Part shown: piece by piece, positions 25,281 through 34,215 of the stretch
How positions within the stretch are numbered: position 1 is the first letter of the stretch
How the letters are laid out: each line of letters opens with the position of its first letter
NCBI GenBank assembly: GCA_964482405.1
Contig: CAYZXH010000002.1
Span: 1-61,085, forward strand
DNA length: 61,085 bases
Source of the DNA: Zestomicrobium sp964482405
GTDB taxonomy: Archaea > Thermoproteota > Thermoprotei_A > Sulfolobales > NBVN01
Direction of reading: 5' to 3'
Program-made: the position numbers and the translations under genes
The notes under the pieces: model-generated
The model's database searches: none
Seen by the model: only the letters and a program-made list of their open reading frames with translations
Told to the model about the DNA's origin: nothing

Positions 25281-26504
25281 CTAGCGGTTGCTGCTTAACG
25301 CGAGGTTTTCCACGAATTCGCGTATCCTCCTAACACCCTCCACTATCCTCTCCTCGCTTACCGCGTAGCTAAACCTAATGAAGTTCTTCCCGAATTCTTT
25401 AGGGAAAGCTGTCCCAGGAAGTACCACCACGTGTTTTTCCTCCATTAATCTGGTCACGAAGGCTTCCACGTTCAACCCGGTAGCTTCCAGGATTTTAGAA
25501 ATCTTCGGAAATAGGTAGAAAGCTCCCTTACCACGCCACACCTCAAACCCCTTAACTTGTTTTAATTCTTTGTGCAGTGTTCTCCTCCTCTTATCAAACA
25601 AAGACACCATTTCTTTAACGAAACTCCAATCACTCCTTAAAGCTTTAATCCCGACTTTCTGAGCTATTGAGGGAGGACACGACCACGTATTTACAGCTAG
25701 TCTTGTAAGGACTTTAGAGACCTCACGCCTAGCGACTAGGTAGCCCAGCCTCCACCCAGTCATTGAGAACGTCTTAGAGAATCCGTTGCAGTAGAGGACG
25801 TGATCCCTCCAGTCAGGGAAGCTGATGAAAGACTTGAAGTCGGCGTCCTCGTAAAGAAAGTTATCGTATATCTCGTCGGCTATTACTAGAAGGTTATAAT
25901 CTCTAGCTAAGTTCATGATTTCCTCCACTTCCCTACTACTGAAGACGGCGCCGGTTGGGTTATGCGGATTGACTATGGCTATGCCTCTGGTCTTGCTCGT
26001 TATTAATTCATGTATTAAGTCTATGTCCAAGGAAAAACCTGATTCCTCACCTAACCACTTCAGGGGGGCGTAAACAGGTTTAGCGCCGAGAAACTTAGGT
26101 AACTCTGAGTAGACTGGGTAGGTAGGGTCTGTCACGATGACTTCGTCACCGGGCCTCACGTAAGCAGCCATAGCTAAGTATGCCGCGCCCTTAGTACCTA
26201 TAGTTATCACGACCTCGTCAGGCCTTACGTCGCTCCCGTAACGCGTGTTAAGGTAGTCCGCTACCGCCTCCCTCAATTCTTCAATCCCTTCGGTCTCGGT
26301 ATACCCTGTGAATCTCTCGTCAAGAGCTTTCTTACCCTCATCAACCAGGAATTGAGGTGTGGGTATGTCCGGTTGCCCGACGCCGAAAGATATAACGTCA
26401 AAGCCCTTGGATGCTAGTTCCTTAGCACGCGATATGTATTGAAAAGCTATCTCACCGGACAGATCATCTAGAATTGCCTTGTAATCGAGAGTGGGCTCAC
26501 TCAC
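25281..26504 (-). CDS. aspC: class I aminotransferase, aspartate aminotransferase-like
   Basis: PLP enzyme of fold type I, 407 residues. Seen: GVGQPDIPTP near residue 42, NPHNPTGAVFS (179-189), DEIYD at 210-214, and SKTFSMTGWRLGY with the Schiff-base lysine K244. A late arginine (FIRFSYA) fits the carboxylate-binding residue. This is the subfamily of archaeal AspC/aromatic transaminases; the exact amino-acid preference is not visible. GTG start. Single gene. Confidence 0.9.
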   Translation of the reverse strand: MSEPTLDYKAILDDLSGEIAFQYISRAKELASKGFDVISFGVGQPDIPTPQFLVDEGKKALDERFTGYTETEGIEELREAVADYLNTRYGSDVRPDEVVITIGTKGAAYLAMAAYVRPGDEVIVTDPTYPVYSELPKFLGAKPVYAPLKWLGEESGFSLDIDLIHELITSKTRGIAIVNPHNPTGAVFSSREVEEIMNLARDYNLLVIADEIYDNFLYEDADFKSFISFPDWRDHVLYCNGFSKTFSMTGWRLGYLVARREVSKVLTRLAVNTWSCPPSIAQKVGIKALRSDWSFVKEMVSLFDKRRRTLHKELKQVKGFEVWRGKGAFYLFPKISKILEATGLNVEAFVTRLMEEKHVVVLPGTAFPKEFGKNFIRFSYAVSEERIVEGVRRIREFVENLALSSNR

Positions 26505-26544
26505 GTCTCATCACCAATATTGTTTCACGTAACTATTAAAAATA

Positions 26545-26575
26545 GCCCAGCCCTTCAGGGCGGGGAGGAGGTCAG
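26545..26575 (+). repeat. solo hairpin-plus-tail element, copy 1 (IS605 right-end-like)
   Basis: GCCC-TTCA-GGGC hairpin (26550-26561) followed by GGGGAGGAGGTCAG. The 26 bases at 26550-26575 are identical to 38546-38571 and differ at two places from the minus-strand copy at 60749-60724. The motif resembles right ends of archaeal IS200/IS605 elements, but no transposase is nearby. It lies between aspC's start and the HTH gene at 26632. Confidence 0.65.
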
Positions 26576-26631
26576 CGTGATTAACTTAGATATTTTTGAG
26601 GTTTAGAATCAATATCTTAGGGGTAAGCTCT

Positions 26632-27771
26632 TTGAGTAAGCAAGACGACTACGATGACCTGCATTGGTCTCAAGACTCACACACTTCTCAGTTTAGCAGG
26701 TATATCAATCCGTCACTCATAGACTTCATCGACCACTTACAGAGTTTTGAGTATATTCCGGAGATTTCCGAAGTAGCTGATTTAATGGACCTACACACGT
26801 CTACGGTGTGGAAGATTATGAAGGCTATAAAGCAGAAAGGTCTTGAGTTTCAAGGACTTATAGACGTTGCTCGCTTAGGTATGGTTGAGGTTATCTTAAT
26901 CTTCGATAAGTTTCTCGATATCACTAAGTTACCTAAGTGTTTGCTCAGGGAGTACGCGCCGGTTCTCCCGTGGGGTTCTTACCTCAGATACGTAGTACCC
27001 AAAAACTCTGTTGAGAGCTTCCTGACGTCGCTATACGTTAAGTTAGGTGCTGAGGCTAGAGAGGTCTACGTGCTACCCGTAACCGTGCATAATAGACCTA
27101 GCTTAAAGGAATACTACGACGTAACGTCTAAGAGATTCTTGTTAAGCTGGGATACCTTAATAACGCGTATCAAGACATCCCCTAGAGAATCCCTACCCAA
27201 GGAGATCCCTGAGGTGAGGGTGAGGTATGATGAGGTAGACCTACACATTGTGAGGGAGCTCGAGCTCAACCCCTTCACCTCCGTCAAGAATATAACCAGG
27301 AAACTTAGTGAGGAATCACGCTTAGATAGAGTGCTTAATTACGTGTTGGTTCTGAGACACTATAATAACCACGTAAGGAATAGGGGTGTTATAAGGGGTG
27401 TTAGACTGAAACTCGAGCGTTTATTCCTAGACCCGCCAATCAAGACGTTGAGCGTGATCGTGGGTAACCCGATAGACTTACTGAGGGTTTCTAAAGTGCT
27501 GAGTACTCACGTGTACTTCCTAGACTCCTACGTGAGCTTATCTGACAACATACTAGTAACTCAAGCATTGATACCCCCTAGACTAATATTCGACCTAAGC
27601 CTCTTCTTAGAGAAGCTGAGAATAGATGAGGTCATAAAATCCTGGAGGAACATATACCTAGATAACACCAAGTTGAGGAAGTACGCGTTCCCAGTGAAGC
27701 TATACACCCTCACCGTAGACGAGATGCTTAACTTAAGCGATGACGAGTTAATGATTAAAGAATTAACTTGA
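26632..27771 (+). CDS. archaeal winged-helix regulator-like protein
   Basis: About 380 residues. Residues 30-65 form a helix-turn-helix (ISEVADLMDLHTSTVWKIMKAI), and a second HTH-like stretch lies near residues 200-235 (VDLHIVRELELNPFTSVKNI). This two-part layout recalls large archaeal DNA-binding regulators of the Lrp/PadR-like winged-helix type, though no ligand domain is recognised. TTG 26632 with GGGGT upstream is chosen; an in-frame TTG at 26596 would add 12 residues. It stands before the pgk operon without overlap. Confidence 0.6.
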   Translation: MSKQDDYDDLHWSQDSHTSQFSRYINPSLIDFIDHLQSFEYIPEISEVADLMDLHTSTVWKIMKAIKQKGLEFQGLIDVARLGMVEVILIFDKFLDITKLPKCLLREYAPVLPWGSYLRYVVPKNSVESFLTSLYVKLGAEAREVYVLPVTVHNRPSLKEYYDVTSKRFLLSWDTLITRIKTSPRESLPKEIPEVRVRYDEVDLHIVRELELNPFTSVKNITRKLSEESRLDRVLNYVLVLRHYNNHVRNRGVIRGVRLKLERLFLDPPIKTLSVIVGNPIDLLRVSKVLSTHVYFLDSYVSLSDNILVTQALIPPRLIFDLSLFLEKLRIDEVIKSWRNIYLDNTKLRKYAFPVKLYTLTVDEMLNLSDDELMIKELT

Positions 27772-27823
27772 CGTCAGCGAGACGTGAAGTACTTGAGGAA
27801 CGTTTAGTGAAGTTAATTAAAAC

Positions 27824-27833
27824 GTTTATAAGG
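27824..27833 (+). promoter_or_regulatory. TATA box for the pgk-gap-usp operon
   Basis: GTTTATAAGG lies 34-43 bp before the TTG start of pgk, suiting a transcript starting close to 27858. Confidence 0.5.
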
Positions 27834-27866
27834 ACATCTTAAAGAAACATATAGGGATACATAGTT

Positions 27867-29108
27867 TTGGAGTTCACTCAGTTTCCCACAATAGACGACG
27901 TCGAGTTAAGTAAGAAGAAGGTTCTTGTCCGCGTTGATTTCAACTCACCCATCGATAAAGACGGTAAGATAATGGATGATTCAAGAATAAAGGCTCATCG
28001 TCAAACACTCCTAACGCTACTTAATCGCGGAGCTTCTGTAGTTGTGATAACTCATCAAGGAAGACCCGGCGACAACGACTTCATAACCTTAGAACCCCAC
28101 GCCGAGAAGCTTCAGGAAGTCCTCGGAGTTAAGGTAAGGTTCGTTAGCGACGTTATAGGTCCCGCAGCCTCCGAAGCTATACGGAGCTTGGGTGAGGGCG
28201 AGATCCTGTTACTCGATAACGTTAGGCTGGTTTCCGAGGAGTTGATTGAGGCAGAACCCGAGAAGCACTCCAGAACATACTTAGTCAGGAGACTCTCACC
28301 TCTATTCAATTACTTCGTATTCGACGCTTTCGCGACAGCACACAGATCCCAGCCCTCCATAGTAGGGTTCCCGATAGTTCTCCCGTCAGTAGTCGGCTAC
28401 GTCATGAGAGACGAGCTCGAAGCATTAAATAAGTCAATACTGAGCAACGAGTCCCCAAGACTCTTCGTCTTAGGAGGTGCTAAGGTCAGGGACACAATAA
28501 AGATAATAGAGTTCTTAACGAAGAAGAGAATAGCTGACAGAATACTCACTACGGGCCTCGTCGGCTTAACATTCCACGTAGCTAAAGGTGGTAGAGCCGG
28601 TAAGTCCCTCCTGAAATTCCTTGAGGAGAAAGGCCTCACCACCTTAATACCCCTAGCCCGGAGAGTGATTTTATCAGGTGCACCAGTAGACACCCCCTAC
28701 GACGTTAAAGTGATTAAGGAGGACGGAAGCGTCACAGAGGAACCCATAAATACTGCTGATGGAATACCTGTGGACATAGGGTCCTACACGTCCCTGATGT
28801 TTTCCGAGATGATTAAGGAAGCCTCCGTGGTCGTTATGAGGGGTCCGGCCGGGTACGTCGAAGACCCTAGATTCAGATCCGGCACTCTAGATATATTGAA
28901 GGCAGCTCTCGAAAGCAACGCTTACGTGATAATCGGGGGCGGACACCTAGGCTCTATGCTTGATGAGGTTGATGTGAGGAAGGAGAAGAACCTACACGTC
29001 TCAACGGGTGGCGGCGCTCTCCTCATAGCGCTCTCAGGCGAGACACTCCCCGCATTAAAAGCTTTGGAAATCTCATACAAGAAGTTTTTCGCGGGTGGTT
29101 CCTCGTGA
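27867..29108 (+). CDS. pgk: phosphoglycerate kinase
   Basis: Interconverts 1,3-bisphosphoglycerate and 3-phosphoglycerate with ATP. 413 residues with RVDFNSPI (substrate site, residue 22 onward), THQGRPGDND, FVFDAFATAHR, GGAKVRD and a C-terminal GGGHLGSM nucleotide region. The last differs from the bacterial GGGDS but suits archaeal forms. TTG start. Overlaps the next gene by 4 bp, giving a pgk-gap pair. Confidence 0.96.
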   Translation: MEFTQFPTIDDVELSKKKVLVRVDFNSPIDKDGKIMDDSRIKAHRQTLLTLLNRGASVVVITHQGRPGDNDFITLEPHAEKLQEVLGVKVRFVSDVIGPAASEAIRSLGEGEILLLDNVRLVSEELIEAEPEKHSRTYLVRRLSPLFNYFVFDAFATAHRSQPSIVGFPIVLPSVVGYVMRDELEALNKSILSNESPRLFVLGGAKVRDTIKIIEFLTKKRIADRILTTGLVGLTFHVAKGGRAGKSLLKFLEEKGLTTLIPLARRVILSGAPVDTPYDVKVIKEDGSVTEEPINTADGIPVDIGSYTSLMFSEMIKEASVVVMRGPAGYVEDPRFRSGTLDILKAALESNAYVIIGGGHLGSMLDEVDVRKEKNLHVSTGGGALLIALSGETLPALKALEISYKKFFAGGSS

Positions 29109-30124
29109 AGGTTAGAGTAGGGGTAAACGGGTACGGAACTATAGGTAAGAGAGTTGCTTGGGCCATAACACTACAACCGGATATGGAGTTAGTCGGTATC
29201 GTAAAGACAAAACCTAACTGGGAGACACTCTCAGCTGTTAAGAGAGGTTTAAGGATCTACACGCTGAAAGAAAATATGCGTGAGTTCCACGCGAGAGGAA
29301 TCGAGGTTCACGGAACGTTAGAAGACCTGCTTAACTCCGTTGACGTGATAGTTGATGCGACGCCAGGCGACATAGGCGCTACATACAAGAAACTCTATGA
29401 GAGCTTTGGGCGTAAGGCCGTCTTCCAAGGAGGTGAAGAGCCTGAGGTAGCTGAGGTGAGCTTCAACGCTCTAGTAAATTACGATGACGCGTTAGGTAAG
29501 AACTACGTTAGGGTAGTGTCATGCAATACTACCGGCTTATTAAGGATAATATACGCGATATCGAGACTAGGCAAGATAAAGCGTGTGAGAGGATTCATAG
29601 TTAGGAGGGCTGCCGACCTAAAAGAGATTAAGAAGGGGCCTATTGAGGGGATAATTCTCGACCCTTCTAAGCCGCCCTCACACCACGCGCTAGACGTCAA
29701 CACAGTGATTAAAGACCTAGACATAATCACCTACGCGGTGGTAGTTCCAACCACGTTAGCACACATACACACTCTCCAATTCGTGTTGGAGGGGGCAGTG
29801 TCTCGCGATGAAGTTCTCGACACATTAGCCAACACCCCGAGGATACTATTAGTTGATGGAGGATTACTTAAATCTACCGCTGAGTTAAGAGAGTTAGCGA
29901 GGGATTTGGGGAGGCCTCAAGGAGATATATACGAGAATGTTGTGTGGTCTGATAGTATTCTCGTGAGAGGGGATGAAGTCATGCTGACCTACGCCGTACA
30001 CCAGGAAGCAATAGTAGTCCCAGAAAATATTGACGCTATACGTGCTATCACGAGACTTAAAGAAAGAGCTGAGGATTCTATAAAGATAACTGATGAGACC
30101 TTAGGTATTAAGAGGTGGTTGTAG
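29105..30124 (+). CDS. gap: glyceraldehyde-3-phosphate dehydrogenase, archaeal type II
   Basis: Phosphorylating NAD(P)-dependent GAPDH, 339 residues. N-terminal GVNGYGTIGKRVA binds the cofactor; the catalytic cysteine is C140 in SCNTTGLLR; the archaeal form lacks close similarity to bacterial GAPDH, as here. In hyperthermophilic archaea this enzyme mostly serves gluconeogenesis alongside PGK. GTG start overlaps the pgk stop (GTGA). A universal-stress-type gene follows with overlap. Confidence 0.95.
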   Translation: MKVRVGVNGYGTIGKRVAWAITLQPDMELVGIVKTKPNWETLSAVKRGLRIYTLKENMREFHARGIEVHGTLEDLLNSVDVIVDATPGDIGATYKKLYESFGRKAVFQGGEEPEVAEVSFNALVNYDDALGKNYVRVVSCNTTGLLRIIYAISRLGKIKRVRGFIVRRAADLKEIKKGPIEGIILDPSKPPSHHALDVNTVIKDLDIITYAVVVPTTLAHIHTLQFVLEGAVSRDEVLDTLANTPRILLVDGGLLKSTAELRELARDLGRPQGDIYENVVWSDSILVRGDEVMLTYAVHQEAIVVPENIDAIRAITRLKERAEDSIKITDETLGIKRWL

Positions 30125-30549
30125 TGAGTTACTATCCTGAACCAACATATATAGTGAGTTACCTCTTCAGGAAAATACTGATACCTGTTGATGGGTCGAC
30201 GATGAGTTTCAGAGCTCTTGAGGTAGGGCTTGACTTCGCGTCGAGGTACGGCTCCAAGATAAAGGTGTTGATAGTTGAGGATCGGTCAATCCCTAACGTA
30301 GACGAGGTTGTGAAGAGAGTTACTGAAATATCTAGTAAGAGAGGGATTAGCGTTGAGGTGAAGGTGAAGAAACCTAATTACCCGGACACCTCAGTAGCTA
30401 CGGCCATCGTGGAGGAATTGCTTGAAGAGCACTACGACCTAGTCATACTAACGGCTCGCGGCAGAACACTCAATCCAGATTTAGTTATTGGTTCCATAGC
30501 TTTATCCGTAATAATAAACTCAAATACCTCGATCTTCTTAATAAGATAA
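30124..30549 (+). CDS. universal stress protein (UspA domain)
   Basis: About 141 residues, single UspA domain: KILIPVDGSTMSFRALEVGL at the N-terminus, and a C-terminal block VILTARGRT...LVIGSIALSVIINSN corresponding to the family's ATP-binding G-x2-G-x9-GS region, which is only partly conserved. Start GTG 30124 follows GAGGTGGT and shares a base with the gap stop codon; GTG 30115 is the alternative. Placement makes it the third gene of the glycolytic operon. Confidence 0.85.
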   Translation: MSYYPEPTYIVSYLFRKILIPVDGSTMSFRALEVGLDFASRYGSKIKVLIVEDRSIPNVDEVVKRVTEISSKRGISVEVKVKKPNYPDTSVATAIVEELLEEHYDLVILTARGRTLNPDLVIGSIALSVIINSNTSIFLIR

Positions 30550-30604
30550 CCGAAGGTTTTTATTTTATTGCGTCTTACACGTATTGAGTAGTGTGGTGGT
30601 TTAG

Positions 30605-31858
30605 TTGAGTAAAGAAAACACTAAGAAATACGTGTTTGACGAAATACACGGTTACATAATCTTAGACTCCTTAATGAGGGACTTGGTTGACACACCCCCT
30701 CTGCAGAGATTGAGGAGGATTAAGCAATTATCTCAAGCTTGGTACGTGTTCCCGGGTGCAGTACATACAAGGTTTTCTCACTCACTAGGTGTCATGAAGC
30801 TAGCTGAGAGGGTTGCGGATAAGCTCATAAACGACGGCATAATAAGCAGAGATGATAGGGACTTGCTCAGGACCGCAGCACTTCTCCACGACGTCGGTCA
30901 CACACCCTACTCACACGCTCTAGAATACGTGTTCTACTCTAATTACGGGATAAATCACGAGGAGTTAAGCTACATGATAATTGTTGAGGAACCCCATATC
31001 AGGGAAGTTCTTTCTAATCATGGGCTCTCACCAGACGAAGTAGCTAAGATAGTGACCGGCGCGCATGAGGAACCGGCTTTCAATAACCTCTTAAACAGCG
31101 ACTTAGACGTTGATAGGCTTGATTACCTACCTAGAGACGCGTTACATACAGGCGTTAAGTACGGTTTAATAGATCTTGAGAGGATAATTCAGACGTTAAC
31201 TTTAGATGATGAGGGCTGCATAGCAGTACACCCTAAAGCAATACACGCCGTAGAGTCTTTCTACGTCTCCCGTCTCCACATGTATAGGTCTGTTTACTAC
31301 CATAAAACAATAACAGGATATCAGTTATTGCTAGCAGCGATATACGAGATAGTGTTATTTGAGAGAGAGGTTAAGAGTCTTTTAGAACCTTTCACATCTC
31401 TCGAAGGTATTAGGAAGGCCGTGAGGGAAGGAAGTATTTCTGTGTGGGACGACTTCCTAGTGGGAGGTATTTTAAACGTCATATTAGCTAGGAGATTAGG
31501 TAGTGAGATACTTAGAGAGCTCATTAAAGCGTACGTTAATAGAAGGGGTTATAAGGCTTTCTATAACTACATAAGTTTTAAGCAAGAACAAGGCATCACG
31601 CAAGCAGAGATAGATAAATTAAGCAGGGTTAGCAGAGCACTCCTAGCTAGGGGAGTTAACGCCTACACCTTCAGAACCTATACTGAGTCGGTCCCGATAA
31701 TTTCTAGAGAGAAGGAAGTTAGGGTCTTGAGTAACGCGAGATCCATGAAGATATCAGAGCTGGGAGATTCCATAATCAAGAGTCTTCCCAGATATATGGA
31801 GATCGTTAGGATTTACGCGTTGCCAGCACTTGAGGAAGCGATTAAGGGCCTTGTCTAA
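30605..31858 (+). CDS. HD-domain phosphohydrolase, SAMHD1-like (paralogue 1)
   Basis: 417 residues. HD metal site: H59 (RFSHSLG), H95-D96 (LLHDVGHTPYSH) and a later D in DLDVDRLDYLPRD, the full set seen in dNTP triphosphohydrolases and SAMHD1-like proteins. The lead-in DEIHGYIIL...TPPLQRLRRIKQL is also typical. Substrate is unknown: dNTP hydrolysis is likely by family. TTG start. Related to the protein at 38637-39998. Confidence 0.9.
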   Translation: MSKENTKKYVFDEIHGYIILDSLMRDLVDTPPLQRLRRIKQLSQAWYVFPGAVHTRFSHSLGVMKLAERVADKLINDGIISRDDRDLLRTAALLHDVGHTPYSHALEYVFYSNYGINHEELSYMIIVEEPHIREVLSNHGLSPDEVAKIVTGAHEEPAFNNLLNSDLDVDRLDYLPRDALHTGVKYGLIDLERIIQTLTLDDEGCIAVHPKAIHAVESFYVSRLHMYRSVYYHKTITGYQLLLAAIYEIVLFEREVKSLLEPFTSLEGIRKAVREGSISVWDDFLVGGILNVILARRLGSEILRELIKAYVNRRGYKAFYNYISFKQEQGITQAEIDKLSRVSRALLARGVNAYTFRTYTESVPIISREKEVRVLSNARSMKISELGDSIIKSLPRYMEIVRIYALPALEEAIKGLV

Positions 31859-31862
31859 GCCC

Positions 31863-32318
31863 TCACTCAAATTCCTTACGCATTAAGTAAGCGTCTGAGT
31901 CAGGGTAGTAATTAGGTAATATCTTGACAATCTTGTAGCCTAGCTTCTTATAAACGCTTAAAGCCCTCGCATTCTTCACCGAAACTTCGAGCTCAACACA
32001 CTTAATCCCGAATTTTAAGCACCTATCTTCAAAAAATGTCAGTAGTTTCTTACCTAATCCTCTCCCGCGCGAGTCAGGGTCCACGGCTATGGAAGCTACG
32101 TGACAGCAGTTATTAGTGGCCGTAAAACCCGTTATGTAGCCTTTAACGAGCCCGCCACACTCCACAACCAAGAATAGTTCTGGGTGAAGAAATAACTCAG
32201 AAATGAATACTGTGGCAGGGTACGGGTACTTAAAAGACCCCCTTTCTATCTCAATTATTCTCTCTAAATCTTTGAGGGTCGCGTTCCTCACTACACACTC
32301 GCTTACTTCAGAGCCCAT
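31863..32318 (-). CDS. GNAT N-acetyltransferase, RimI/Ard1-like
   Basis: 151 residues with the acetyl-CoA motif GRGLGKKLLTFF (family R/Q-x2-G-x-G/A) after SIAVDPDSRG, and SVKNARALSVYKKLGY near the end, as in RimI-type N-terminal acetyltransferases. Its ATG overlaps the end of the AIR-synthase-like gene at 32303 by 16 bp, so they are probably co-translated. Substrate is probably protein N-termini; not proven. Confidence 0.88.
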   Translation of the reverse strand: MGSEVSECVVRNATLKDLERIIEIERGSFKYPYPATVFISELFLHPELFLVVECGGLVKGYITGFTATNNCCHVASIAVDPDSRGRGLGKKLLTFFEDRCLKFGIKCVELEVSVKNARALSVYKKLGYKIVKILPNYYPDSDAYLMRKEFE

Positions 32319-33313
32319 AACTTCATTACCTCGTCTTCCACGTAAGGCTCATAAACATATTCTCTCTCGCGGTTCCTGAGTATCTCTAGGATAGGCCCTT
32401 CACCCACTCTAGGGAGTACTTCACCAATCACCGAAGCTTCTATGTTATTCTTCTTGAGTAGTTCTATTGCTTCCTCGACGCGCTCCCTAGGAACTGAAGC
32501 TATTAAAGCACCCGAGGAGAGAATCTTCAATGGATCTAAACCTAAAGCCTTAGTGATTTCTAAAGTTACCTTGTGGAGAGGGATTTTATCAGCGTATACT
32601 CTTATGAGCTTGCCTGACGCGTAAGCCATTTCCGCAAGACCCCCTAATAATCCCCCTTCAGTCGGGTCATGCATGCCGCTCACGAGACCCTCCCTACTTA
32701 GGAGAGTTGCTTCCTCCACGACGCTGATTAAGTCTATCATTTTCTCACCCGCCTCCAACGTTCCCTCACTAACCCCTCTAGCGATAAGCACCTCCCTGAA
32801 ATCTGAGGAGAGTATCGCCGTTCCCTCAATACCTGCGTACTTACTCATGATGATTAAATCACCTTCCTTAACGTTCCTAACATCCACTAAGTTGCTCGTT
32901 TTTAGTATGCCGAAGGCGGTAGTTGCGGTTATCGGTCTCTTAACACTGTCAGTGAATTCTGTGTGACCCCCAACCATTAACGCCCCATACCTACTCAACG
33001 CTCTCCTCATAGAACTCGTTATTATGTCAACTAATTCCTCGTCAGAGTTCTCGGGGAGCAGAATTACTGACGTGAAGAATTTTGGGTAAGCACCTATCAT
33101 CGCAACATCGTTAGCAGGTATTACTATGGAGAGGGTTCCAAGGTGTTTGATAGCTCCTGAGATCGGGTCTGGATGAACACCCACCAAAACCTCGTCACAT
33201 ACCTTGATAGCCGCGGCATCTACTCCCACATCCGCTTGAAGAACTATTGAAGGGTCACAAGACACGAACCTACTCAACACGTACTTCTTAAGGCTTTCAG
33301 GTCTGAGCTTCAT
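32303..33313 (-). CDS. AIR-synthase-related protein, HypE-like but without the HypE tail
   Basis: 336 residues of the PurM/HypE/SelD fold: ADVGVDAAAIK near the N-terminus, MVGGHTEF, and MHDPTEGGLLGGLAEMA (nucleotide-binding). True HypE ends in a conserved ...PRIC tail whose cysteine carries the carbamoyl group; this protein ends in KLWALK with no terminal cysteine, so it cannot act as HypE in the usual way. Its function is open. Coupled to a GNAT gene downstream. Confidence 0.8.
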   Translation of the reverse strand: MKLRPESLKKYVLSRFVSCDPSIVLQADVGVDAAAIKVCDEVLVGVHPDPISGAIKHLGTLSIVIPANDVAMIGAYPKFFTSVILLPENSDEELVDIITSSMRRALSRYGALMVGGHTEFTDSVKRPITATTAFGILKTSNLVDVRNVKEGDLIIMSKYAGIEGTAILSSDFREVLIARGVSEGTLEAGEKMIDLISVVEEATLLSREGLVSGMHDPTEGGLLGGLAEMAYASGKLIRVYADKIPLHKVTLEITKALGLDPLKILSSGALIASVPRERVEEAIELLKKNNIEASVIGEVLPRVGEGPILEILRNREREYVYEPYVEDEVMKLWALK

Positions 33314-33362
33314 TCAATTCCCTTAATGGATTTCGTTATAACAAATAATATGTCCTTAATGA

Positions 33363-34115
33363 ATGTATTCAGGGATTTGCTTGGTTGAGGTAGTGTTTCT
33401 AGGTGTTGGTGGGTGGTTGTCAAACCCTCTATACGGGCAATCAAGCGTTCTCGTGCTGGGTTCTGACAAGAACATATTGTTAGATGCTGGTGAGGGAACC
33501 TTAGAGAAACTGACTAAGTGTTCTAGGATAGACGTCAACGACTTAGACTACATTATCTTAACACACTCACACGGGGATCACGTGCTCGGGTTACCTACTA
33601 TAGCGCAACACTTAAGACGCCCAGTAAAGGTTGTGGGTTTGAGGGAAACATTAGGTGATTTAAGGAAGATTTTCGAGGCTCTACACATAGAGAACAAGCT
33701 CCAGCAACTAACTTTCTTGGAGATTCTGCCCGGAGGTAGTGAGGAGCTTGGTGAGGGGCTGAAGCTTAAGTGTGTTAAAGCAAAACACGTGATACCCGCT
33801 ATATCCGTGTTGCTGGAGGTTGACGGTGTTAAAATAGCTTATAGCGGTGATACATCCTATAACCCGGAGTTCTTGAGCGTGGCTGAGAACGCGGATCTAC
33901 TAATCCACGAGTTTTCGGTTCCTCGAGAGATGCAGGAATTAGCTGAAGTCTTAGGTCATACAGCTCTCACAGACTTCGAACGTATAGTAAAACTCTCTAA
34001 ACCTAAGAGGGTAGCTCCAGTACACTATTACCTAGAAGCACCTAAACTAAGCTTGTCGTCCGTGGAAAACGTGGAGTTAGTCATCCCAACACCCTGCTCT
34101 AAACTAAGTTTTTAA
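33363..34115 (+). CDS. MBL-fold hydrolase, RNase Z-like
   Basis: 250 residues. The zinc motif HSHGDHVLGLP, then YSGDTSYNPEF, an isolated HEFS, LGHTAL and PVHYYL give the His/Asp ligand set of the metallo-beta-lactamase fold in the ElaC/COG1234 group. At 250 residues it is shorter than typical RNase Z (about 300) and lacks an evident long flexible arm, so a tRNA 3'-processing role is possible but not shown. ATG 33363; the family-like start is VEVVFLGVGG. Confidence 0.8.
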   Translation: MYSGICLVEVVFLGVGGWLSNPLYGQSSVLVLGSDKNILLDAGEGTLEKLTKCSRIDVNDLDYIILTHSHGDHVLGLPTIAQHLRRPVKVVGLRETLGDLRKIFEALHIENKLQQLTFLEILPGGSEELGEGLKLKCVKAKHVIPAISVLLEVDGVKIAYSGDTSYNPEFLSVAENADLLIHEFSVPREMQELAEVLGHTALTDFERIVKLSKPKRVAPVHYYLEAPKLSLSSVENVELVIPTPCSKLSF

Positions 34116-34174
34116 TAACTGTGTGAGAGTTTAAGTATGCTCGGATTAGTAAATATTTGTCAAAACACTATTAA

Positions 34175-34184
34175 ACTTTTTAAG
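34175..34184 (+). promoter_or_regulatory. TATA box for the AbrB-PhoU gene
   Basis: ACTTTTTAAG lies 32-41 bp before the TTG start at 34216, giving a message with only a few leader bases. Confidence 0.45.
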
Positions 34185-34215
34185 TATTATAGCGGTTTTA
34201 ATTTAGGGTGAGTCC

